Of a stretch of DNA of 64,000 nucleotides, positions 51,722-59,177 are shown one piece after another. The translations under genes and the position numbers were made by a program. The notes below the pieces were generated by a model. It was not told the DNA's origin and searched no databases. It was given only the letters and a program-made list of their open reading frames with translations. Each line of letters begins with the position of its first letter. Position 1 is the stretch's first letter. The DNA comes from Deltaproteobacteria bacterium (lineage in GTDB: Bacteria; Desulfobacterota; Syntrophobacteria; Syntrophobacterales; Syntrophobacteraceae): the NCBI GenBank assembly GCA_021777755.1, contig JAJYDE010000006.1, forward strand, positions 1 through 64,000, read 5' to 3'.

Positions 51722-54719
51722 TGAGCGGGCTTTTGAAGAAGCCATCGAGCAATGCCTTTTGGAGCGTGGTGGGTATAGTCGGGGCGAATCTGCCGGTTAC
51801 AGTCGGGAATTGGCGTTTCACCCGCAAGCAATCCTTGCGTTCATCCGGGATACTCAACCCCGTGCGTGGCGGAAACTGGAAGATGTTCATGGATCGCTCG
51901 CCGAAACGAAATTTCTTCAACGGTTGTTTAAAGAACTGGACAATCGCGGTATGCTGGATGTGTTCCGGCACGGCATCGTCGATTACGGCGTCCGTTTCAA
52001 GCTCGCCTATTTCAAACCATCGAGCGGTCTCAATCCGGAAACCGTTGCCCTTTATGCTAAAAATAACCTCACCGTTACGCGTCAGGTGAAATACAGCACC
52101 GAGAATGAGAATTCCATCGATCTACTGCTGAGTTTAAACGGCCTGCCGGTAGCCACTGTGGAGCTGAAAAATCAGTTTACCGGCCAGAACGCCGACGATG
52201 CCAGAAAGCAGTACGACACAGATCGCGACCCGCGCGAACTGCTGTTTCAATTTAAAAAGCGGGCTCTGGTGCATTTTGCGGTGGATGCCGATGAGGTCTG
52301 GTACACCACCCGGATCGAAGGCGCCAGGACCCGATACCTGCCCTTCAATCTTGGCTTTAACAAGGGGGCCGGAAACCCGCCAAACCCGCACGGACACAAA
52401 ACCGCCTATCTATGGGAACAGATCTGGGCAAGGGAGAGCTGGCTGGAGATCATCGGCAGTTTTTTGCATCTGCAAACACAGGATATCAAGTTCGACGGCC
52501 GCCTTTTCAAAAAAGAGACTCTGATCTTTCCCCGATTCCATCAGCTCGATGCGGTTCGCAAGCTGTCGGTGAATGCCCTTGAAATGGGCGCGGGACATAA
52601 CTATTTGATCCAGCATTCGGCCGGCAGCGGCAAGAGCAACACCATCGCCTGGCTTGCCTATCAACTTTCCGGCCTGCACAATGCGCAAGACCTGCGTATC
52701 TTTGATTCCGTTATCGTTATCACCGACCGGCGGGTGCTGGACCAGCAGCTTCAGGATACCATCTACCAATTTGAACACAAACAGGGCGTGGTCCAAAAGG
52801 TTGATAAAGACTCGTCCCAGTTGACCGAGGCCTTGGAAGCGGGAACCAACATTATCATCACGACCCTGCAGAAGTTTCCGTTCGTATTGATTAAAATCGG
52901 TGAAATGCCCCTGCGCCGATACGCGCTTATCGTGGATGAAGCCCATAGCTCCCAAGGCGGCGAAGCCACCAAGAAAATGAAAGAAGTGCTGACGGTTATC
53001 GACCTTCAAGACCAGCTCAGGCAGGATGCGGCGGAATACGACGCCGGAGAGGAGAATGACGAAGAGGACGAAATCCGCAAATCCATGATGGCCCGTGGCA
53101 GACAGCCAAACCTCAGCTTCTTCGCATTCACGGCCACGCCCAAAGCGAAAACGCTGGAGGTGTTCGGCACCCCCGATGCGCAGGGAGAACCCGCGCCTTT
53201 CCATTTGTATTCCATGCGCCAGGCCATAGAAGAAGATTTTATCCTGGACGTGCTGCGGAATTACACGACCTATAAAACCTACTTCAGGCTATCCAAAGCC
53301 ATCGAAGATGATCCGCAAATCAATAAGAAGAAAGCCGGCCGAGCCATAGCGCGGTTTTTGTCGCTTCATCCCCATAATCTCGCCCAAAAAACGGAGGTGA
53401 TTGTCGAGCATTTCCGCCAGTGCGTCATGAAAAGAATCGGCGGCAAGGCCAAAGCCATGGTGGTGACATCGTCCCGGCCACATGTTGTCAGGTACAAGGA
53501 AGAGTTCGACCTTTATCTGAAAAAGAACGGGTATCTCGACATAAAAGCGCTTGTGGCTTTTACCGCGTTCACCGACAACGAGACCGGCATTCAATATACC
53601 GAGACGGACATCAATGGGTTCGGGGAAAGGGAACTACCGGATAAGTTTGCCTCCGATGAATACCAATTGCTCCTGGTGGCGGAAAAATATCAAACGGGTT
53701 TTGACCAACCGTTTTTGCACACCATGTATGTGGACAAAAAGCTCTCCGGGGTGAAGGCGGTGCAGACACTGTCGAGGCTGAACCGAACGTGCCCTGGAAA
53801 AGAGGACACCTTCGTGTTGGATTTTGCCAACGAGGAGCAGGAAATTCTGGATGCTTTTCAACCCTATTATGAGCAAACCACCCTCTCATCCACCACCGAC
53901 CCCAATATGCTCTACGATCTTAAAAACAAACTGGCCGGCTTCCAGATATACCGGCAAAGCGAGATCGATGCGTTCGCCAGGCTCTTTTTCAAGCCCAAGA
54001 ACATGGGAGGCAGGCGAGATCATGGTCAAATGAACAGCATGATCGATCCCGCGGTCGATCGATTCAATGGGCTGGACAGCGAAGAGGCGCGGGATGACTT
54101 CAAGCGCACTTTGACCGTGTTTGTGCGCCTCTATGCGTTCTTGTCCCAAATTATGCCCTTCGGCGACATCGAGCTTGAAAAGTTCTATGTATACGCCCGT
54201 CTGCTTCTCAACAAAATGCCCGGGAGGAGTATAAGCGAAACGTTCAAGCTAAAGGACGAGGTCGCGCTGGAGTATTACCGGCTCCAAAAGATCAAGGAGG
54301 GTGAAATCCGGTTGGAGAAAGGGGCCGAAGCCCCCCTGGCCCCGATGTCTGAAGCCGGCACGGTGAAAGACAAGGAGGAAGTGGCCAGGCTTTCTGAAAT
54401 TATCGATATTTTGAACGACAAATTCGGCACCGATTTTACCGAGGCCGACAAGTACTTTTTCAGCCAGATCGAAGAAGAGCTCGTGAGGGACGAAACTCTG
54501 TCGCAACAGGCTAGAAGCAACACCATTAATAACTTCAAGTATGGCTTCCAGGATGCGTTCTTTTCCAAACTCTTTGATCGCATGGATCAAAACCAGGACA
54601 TTTTTTCAAAAATCATGGACGACAAAGATTTCGCGGAAGTTGTTAAGGATTGGATGCTCAAGAAGGTGTATGACCGGCTTAATAAGAATGCCGGGCAATT
54701 GTCGTCAAATGGGGTCTGA
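51705..54719 (+). CDS. hsdR: Type I restriction endonuclease subunit HsdR
   Basis: 1004 residues from the ATG at 51705 with GGGAG 7 bases upstream. The motor and nuclease subunit. The N-terminal PD-(D/E)xK nuclease shows SIDLLLSLNGLPVATVELKNQF (Asp and ELK, about 128-150). The SF2 helicase domain has P-loop IQHSAGSGKSNTIAWLA, the DEAH-type LIVDEAHSSQGG, LSFFAFTATPKAKTLEVF, and the C-terminal motifs YQTGFDQPFLHTMYVDK and VQTLSRLNR. The C-terminal part is helical and binds the core. All catalytic motifs are intact. It ends the operon. Confidence 0.95.
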   Translation: MSSPVNERAFEEAIEQCLLERGGYSRGESAGYSRELAFHPQAILAFIRDTQPRAWRKLEDVHGSLAETKFLQRLFKELDNRGMLDVFRHGIVDYGVRFKLAYFKPSSGLNPETVALYAKNNLTVTRQVKYSTENENSIDLLLSLNGLPVATVELKNQFTGQNADDARKQYDTDRDPRELLFQFKKRALVHFAVDADEVWYTTRIEGARTRYLPFNLGFNKGAGNPPNPHGHKTAYLWEQIWARESWLEIIGSFLHLQTQDIKFDGRLFKKETLIFPRFHQLDAVRKLSVNALEMGAGHNYLIQHSAGSGKSNTIAWLAYQLSGLHNAQDLRIFDSVIVITDRRVLDQQLQDTIYQFEHKQGVVQKVDKDSSQLTEALEAGTNIIITTLQKFPFVLIKIGEMPLRRYALIVDEAHSSQGGEATKKMKEVLTVIDLQDQLRQDAAEYDAGEENDEEDEIRKSMMARGRQPNLSFFAFTATPKAKTLEVFGTPDAQGEPAPFHLYSMRQAIEEDFILDVLRNYTTYKTYFRLSKAIEDDPQINKKKAGRAIARFLSLHPHNLAQKTEVIVEHFRQCVMKRIGGKAKAMVVTSSRPHVVRYKEEFDLYLKKNGYLDIKALVAFTAFTDNETGIQYTETDINGFGERELPDKFASDEYQLLLVAEKYQTGFDQPFLHTMYVDKKLSGVKAVQTLSRLNRTCPGKEDTFVLDFANEEQEILDAFQPYYEQTTLSSTTDPNMLYDLKNKLAGFQIYRQSEIDAFARLFFKPKNMGGRRDHGQMNSMIDPAVDRFNGLDSEEARDDFKRTLTVFVRLYAFLSQIMPFGDIELEKFYVYARLLLNKMPGRSISETFKLKDEVALEYYRLQKIKEGEIRLEKGAEAPLAPMSEAGTVKDKEEVARLSEIIDILNDKFGTDFTEADKYFFSQIEEELVRDETLSQQARSNTINNFKYGFQDAFFSKLFDRMDQNQDIFSKIMDDKDFAEVVKDWMLKKVYDRLNKNAGQLSSNGV

Positions 54720-54877
54720 CCAGCCCAAGGGGGCTATTTCATGGATAACAGCCAGCGGGGCGCATCCGTAAGTACACGAAATCATTTATCTGTCATCTTA
54801 ATTTTACCGGTGTTTTCGTACCCCCACCCGAGCGCTGCACCGGAGCGAGGAAGGTCGGATCGAGCGAGCGGATTTTA

Positions 54878-55099
54878 ATGCCCGACACCGTTGCCTTCGC
54901 CTCTGTTGGCGAATACTTGAAGAAGGAGCTGCCCAGCATCGAACATGTCGTGCGCACGAGGATGGGCGGAACTCTGCTCGAAAAGCGGATCATCGCTCAA
55001 ATGATTGATCGTATAAAGGAACTTTTCGATTCCCAAGCTGAGCAGGTCGGTTCGAGAGCGGCTCTGGAGCGTCTGTACGGAATGGTTCGAAGAACTTGA
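54878..55099 (+). CDS. Small hypothetical protein, 73 aa
   Basis: Begins with PDTVAFASVGEYLKKELP, then a helical, charged stretch (EKRIIAQMIDRIKELFDSQAEQ). The composition is protein-like and the codon pattern looks normal, but no family and no clear RBS were seen. It may be the remnant or small accessory gene of the island. Confidence 0.35.
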   Translation: MPDTVAFASVGEYLKKELPSIEHVVRTRMGGTLLEKRIIAQMIDRIKELFDSQAEQVGSRAALERLYGMVRRT

Positions 55100-55292
55100 G
55101 GGGACCGCAATCGTGATGGTATGTCATGACCCTAATGAACCCGGCGGTCAGGGGGTTCGTTTCCCGGGTGTGCCTCCTAAAGAACTTTTTGAATATCAGG
55201 GCGTTATTCTGACGCGAAGATCAATCGCTTCCGAAGACGGAGGTGCTTGTTAAATCAGGGTTTTTTATCTTTCCCGGATATTATTCCACAGA

Positions 55293-55322
55293 GGTTTCCC
55301 CGTGTGCGCGGGGGATGGACCG
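55293..55322 (+). CRISPR. Single type I-E-like CRISPR repeat (no array)
   Basis: GGTTTCCCC then a short palindromic core (CCCCG-TGTG-CGCGGGG) and GGATGGACCG resemble type I-E repeats of the GGTTTnCCCC...GGGGATGGACCG form. No second copy stands about 61 bases away and no cas gene is nearby. It may be an array remnant or a chance hairpin. Confidence 0.35.
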
Positions 55323-55509
55323 CTTACTATGTCCGCCAGGAAAACGGAAACGACGGCATCGCAGGGAAGTGCGGTCCAGGAAGAAACCTCGCTCGGGGAA
55401 GTGATCGACAAATGGCGGAAGAGCTCCCTAGCCCAAGTTTAACACGAACAAAAAAACAAGAAACAATAACAATGAGTTAGGCGTTAAAGAATCCGCCAGT
55501 GGCACTACA

Positions 55510-57408
55510 TCTCAATCTTTTTATCAAACAACCATTTTGCGCACCCCCCCGGGCATGGCCGTCACCCCGAGCACGTCATAGAGTTCTTTAAGTTGTAATT
55601 CGGCGGTTGTTGATTTTCGGACATTGAGAGTGTGGCCGTCCCTTCGTTTGAAAACAGCGGTGACTCTTTGTTGCCCGGAAAAGGTTTTTCGAAGCGATGA
55701 CCAGCTCTGGTTTATACCACGGCTTTTTAGCTTGCGGCGGATGGCCTGTATCGCCTGATAGGCGAGAACGGTTATAAATAAATGGCCTTCTGTCCGTTCC
55801 TCCTTTTGATGGTATACGGGCCGCAGCCCGAGTTCGGACTTCAGGCTGCGAAAGACGGCCTCCAAGTCCGTCAACATGGTGTAAGTTCGCCACAGTTTGG
55901 CTTCATCCCAATCCAACTGGTTGGTTCTAAGGCAATAAACACCAGGATGGGTGATGCGGCTGCCGTCGGCCGGAGTCTTTTGCCAAGAAAGGCCGACAAC
56001 CTTCCGACCTGCGGCCTCCGACTTCTCGCCTGTGGCATCTGCGCAGAGTTCGATAAGGTAGCTCTCGCCGATACCCCGGCACCTCTCCTTGAGACGGCCT
56101 ATCCTCTGCAAAATTTTGTCCCGGTCTTTTGTCCCCCTTGGCTTTGTCAGTCCGTCTGCAATCTTTTGAAGGCCCTCCTCGAACCGCTTTGCAAGCAGGG
56201 CAGTCATAGCCTCCTCTTTTTCCATGCGACGCTCGGATTGACAATAGAGCCGAATCTCCCTGCCTTCTTCATCTTGTACTCGCTGAATACGGATGGATTG
56301 TCCCGAGGCCGAACTTAGGCTCACCGCTTGAGCATCATCGAATCGGCGAATTCTCTCTCGACTCATCACAACATAGCGGTATTTATGATCTACCAACCAA
56401 TCGACGTTGGCCTGGGTAGCTATCCCCCTGTCCATTATCACCATGGCGTCCGCAGGCGCCTCAAGCTCTTTAAGCATGGACTCCAGGGTCTGCGCTTCAA
56501 AGATATTCCCCTCGAACATTCTGGAGCTTCGGACAAATCCGCTCCCGTCGAGAACCAAACCGAGAGTCACCAGGGGGCAGTCGGCGCGTTTTTCTTTGGA
56601 GTGCCCCTTGCGTGCCTTGGGATTTTGAGCCGTTTCTCCTTCGAAATAGGTATTTGTCAGATCGTACAGGGTCACTGTCGCGGTCAGACTGAAAAGGTTC
56701 CTGATATTGGCAAAAAGGGCCTTCTCGATCTCTGCCCGGTGTTTAACAAGCAGATCGGATGTTCTATAAAGCCGCATCGGGGAAATGCTCTCATAGTCAA
56801 AATCGATAAGCTCTCCCAGGCCGCTCCGTTCCCTCAGCCAATGCCAGGTGGCCATCTCGCTTCCCGGCTCGGCCATCCTGGCTATGATACTGCCGATCGC
56901 TACGGCGCTTTCGATGCTGTTAAAGCCAAGCGCCTTGAGCACGCCGGGAAGCTCAAGCCAATTCAATGACGCCAGTCCAATGTGCTCTACCCCCACAGAG
57001 CGAGGTCTTATAAGTTCGAGTGAGTTGACATCGACCTCGTGGAAATCGCCGCTCGTTTCCTCTCCACCTTGTCGGGCATGTGGCCGGGAGGCAAGCAACC
57101 GGGCGGCGTAGCGTTGGGCCGCATATTCGATTTCCTCGTCTTCGGGGCGCAAAGAAAGCTGCCCGGACAGGATCTCCTCGATTCTTGCGCATAGCTTCGG
57201 CCACATCTCCCGGGGAACTGAAAATGCCCCTCCCAAGTTCAATAAGGTCCGCTGCCGCACCTTGTTTCCGATCCTCTCGGAGCTAACGAGGCGGTAGGTG
57301 TGGTAGGGGTCTCCCGAGGCGGATGCGCTTGTCTTTGTCTGTCGAATATACATGGCAAGCACAAAATACAGGATTTCGCCACATGGGTCAATGGCCTTCT
57401 ACAAAACA
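55510..57408 (-). mobile_element. IS1634-type insertion sequence (ends uncertain)
   Basis: Contains the transposase gene below. The 10-base word TGGCACTACA occurs directly at 55500-55509 and 57409-57418, bracketing the element as target-site duplicates might, but inverted terminal repeats were not found at these edges, so the true ends may lie elsewhere. Confidence 0.4.
55524..57353 (-). CDS. IS1634-family transposase
   Basis: 609 residues from the ATG at 57353; the GTG at 57362 is also possible. DDE-type transposase of the IS4/IS1634 group: an N-terminal zinc-free region (YHTYRLVSSERIGNKVRQRTLLNLG), then LYDLTNTYFEG with the first catalytic Asp, LVTLGLVLDGSGF and MVIMDRGIATQANVDWL with the second, and the YREK-like C-terminal acidic region near YTMLTDLEAVFRSLKSELGLRPVYHQKEERTEGHLFITVLAY, which includes the final Glu. 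The length and order of motifs are complete, so it may be active. Confidence 0.9.
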   Translation of the reverse strand: MYIRQTKTSASASGDPYHTYRLVSSERIGNKVRQRTLLNLGGAFSVPREMWPKLCARIEEILSGQLSLRPEDEEIEYAAQRYAARLLASRPHARQGGEETSGDFHEVDVNSLELIRPRSVGVEHIGLASLNWLELPGVLKALGFNSIESAVAIGSIIARMAEPGSEMATWHWLRERSGLGELIDFDYESISPMRLYRTSDLLVKHRAEIEKALFANIRNLFSLTATVTLYDLTNTYFEGETAQNPKARKGHSKEKRADCPLVTLGLVLDGSGFVRSSRMFEGNIFEAQTLESMLKELEAPADAMVIMDRGIATQANVDWLVDHKYRYVVMSRERIRRFDDAQAVSLSSASGQSIRIQRVQDEEGREIRLYCQSERRMEKEEAMTALLAKRFEEGLQKIADGLTKPRGTKDRDKILQRIGRLKERCRGIGESYLIELCADATGEKSEAAGRKVVGLSWQKTPADGSRITHPGVYCLRTNQLDWDEAKLWRTYTMLTDLEAVFRSLKSELGLRPVYHQKEERTEGHLFITVLAYQAIQAIRRKLKSRGINQSWSSLRKTFSGQQRVTAVFKRRDGHTLNVRKSTTAELQLKELYDVLGVTAMPGGVRKMVV

Positions 57409-57490
57409 TGGCACTACAATAAGGCTTTTGGCTATGACCCTCTTGAAATTACAGGCATTTTTCTGACGAAACAAGCACTAACCGGCCATT

Positions 57491-58480
57491 TTGGATCTCA
57501 AAATGTTAAACTTGGGCTACGACTACCTGAACAGGCTCACCTCCGCCACGGCCGGCGGCGCAAACGTGCAATACGCCTACGACGGTCTTGGAAATCGCCT
57601 GGTCCGGACTTTCAACGGTGTTCAGACCCGTTACGTGATCGATCCGAACGGGCGCCTTCCAAACATGATAGCCGAAACCGATTCGACCGGCAAACCGTCG
57701 GCCTACTACATTTACGGTCTCGGCCTGGCCTACAAGCTCCTCCCCGACGGCGAAACTTTCACCTACCATTTCGACAGCCGGGGGAGTACTATTGCAATGA
57801 CGAACTCCACGGGGCGGATTGTAAATCAATACTCCTACGGCCCCTGGGCGAGCGTCTTGCGATGAGCGAAGGAACGCACAATCCCTTCTGCCATGTCGGC
57901 AGATGGGGAGTAATGGAAGAAGGCGACGGCCTTAAGTAAATGCGGGCGAGGTTCTACGACGATACGACCGGCAGATTTCTCAACCAGGACCCGCTCGGGT
58001 TCGAGGCCGGCGTCAACCCTTTTGTTTACGTTCAAGATAACCACATTAGGCGGTCGATCTTTTGGGGCCATGTCCTCCGGACTGAATGAGGACTTGATCG
58101 GAGATGCCCTTACTGTTGTGTGCGCTCTTGTCGGCGCCGTTGCTCCGGAAGCTATCGTTGAGGGCGGCGCGATTGGGGAGGCGGCGGAAACTGCGGTCGA
58201 GCGGGGTCCAAAATGGCTCGGCTGGGACTCGACACAAGCGCCCCCTGAAACAGGATGGAAAGGGGGGCCAGGAAGCTCTCCCCTGGCGGTGGAGAAGGGA
58301 ATTATCATAATCCTGCGATTCAGGAAAGTTTGAGGCCAGATCCGAATCACGGCGAACCCCACCCGGATTACAGAGATACGAGCGGGCGGTTGAATCGTAT
58401 TTATCCTGATGATAGAATCGTTTCCGAAGCCGTAGAGGTGAACATGAACGATTGGCGTTTTCAGGGACAAGAGCCCTTTT
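57491..58480 (+). pseudogene. Frameshifted RHS-repeat / polymorphic toxin C-terminal relic
   Basis: First, an open frame of 124 residues has YD-type RHS repeats (YDYLNRLTSA, YAYDGLGNRLVRTFNG, YHFDSRGSTIAM). Then another frame (57940-58089) has the RHS core end ARFYDDTTGRFLNQDPLGFEAGVNPFVYVQDN. A third (58022-58333) carries a toxin-like stretch, GWKGGPGSSP, and after a further frameshift near 58270 the segment GNYHNP then SLRPDPNHGEPHPDYRD, which resembles the tail of one class of polymorphic toxins. No single frame spans it, and no immunity gene was recognised. The IS end lies just upstream, so the 5' part was probably cut away. Confidence 0.7.
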
Positions 58481-58599
58481 TGCAGAGAAACTTGTCATCC
58501 CCGCCCGCCCCGGAGTTTCCGGTCAGCCTTGCGGCGGCTTCGGGACCGTCGGGGCTTTCGCCGGGGGGGAAGTGTCCTTGGCTGTACGCGCAGTCGCAA

Positions 58600-59143
58600 A
58601 AGGTGTTTCTGGAAATCAAGGGGAAAATGGGGATACGCCTTTCCGATACTGCGGGAGATCGCCTTCGAAGAGGTGCGTGTTCCCCTTGCCAATCTGGTGG
58701 GGGTTGAAAGCCGGGGATTCGAGCAACCGATGCACTTTTTCGATAACACGCGCGTCCATGGTGCGCACCAGGGGGTGGCCGGGGCTGAGCGAGGCCTGTC
58801 CGCCAGGGAAAGAACCCCTCTTGGCGTCGCCCTCAACTCCTTTCAACTCACCCGGAAAAAACTGACTGAAATGGCGGTCAGGATCGAATCCTTGCGGGGA
58901 CTGGTCTACAAATCGCCTGGCCGTTCGATGTCGGGCGCCCCGATTACCCACTGGCGCCGAGGGCCAAATATCCGAGCGGTCAAACGGCGGTCCTTTGCGC
59001 CATCGCCTCGGTGGAGATCCTCGGGGGATGCGGCTACATCGCAGAATAGCCGGTCCGGAAGTGGTATCGGGACGCCAAAATTCTGGAAATTCCACGAAGG
59101 GAACAAGGAAGCCGAAATCATGACGATTGGCCGCGCCTTGTAA
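58600..59143 (+). pseudogene. Acyl-CoA dehydrogenase relic (multiple frameshifts and a stop)
   Basis: Piecewise frames give KGKMGIRLSDTA, then IAFEEVRVPLANLVG with FFDNTRVHGAHQGVAGAERGL and FQLTRKKLTEMAVRIESLRGLVYKSP, then (another frame) GRPDYPLAPRAKYPSGQTAVLCAIASVEILGGCGYIAE, a TAG, PVRKWYRDAKILEI, and finally HEGNKEAEIMTIGRAL. In order these are the C-terminal half of an acyl-CoA dehydrogenase. At least three frame changes and one stop mean no product. It may be a lost member of the aromatic or fatty acid pathway. The end overlaps the ORF-track start of the next gene (59127), supporting the later start used there. Confidence 0.8.
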
Positions 59144-59177
59144 GTTTGCAGCTCTCAAATCACGTGACGGGGAAATA

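Larger units (their letters stand above)
54720..55523. other. Long spacer after the restriction operon
   Basis: About 800 bases. It holds one short ORF (54878-55099), one CRISPR-repeat-like 30-mer (55293-55322), and AT-rich sequence just before the transposase gene. No other gene was seen; the 55247-55480 ORF reads through the repeat and is unlikely to be coding. Confidence 0.45.

Noticed and set aside
55247-55480. 77-aa ORF spanning the CRISPR-like repeat
   Set aside because: It reads through the repeat and has no protein-like pattern.
54720-55523. A CRISPR array after the restriction operon
   Set aside because: Only one repeat-like unit is present; no second copy at array spacing and no cas genes.
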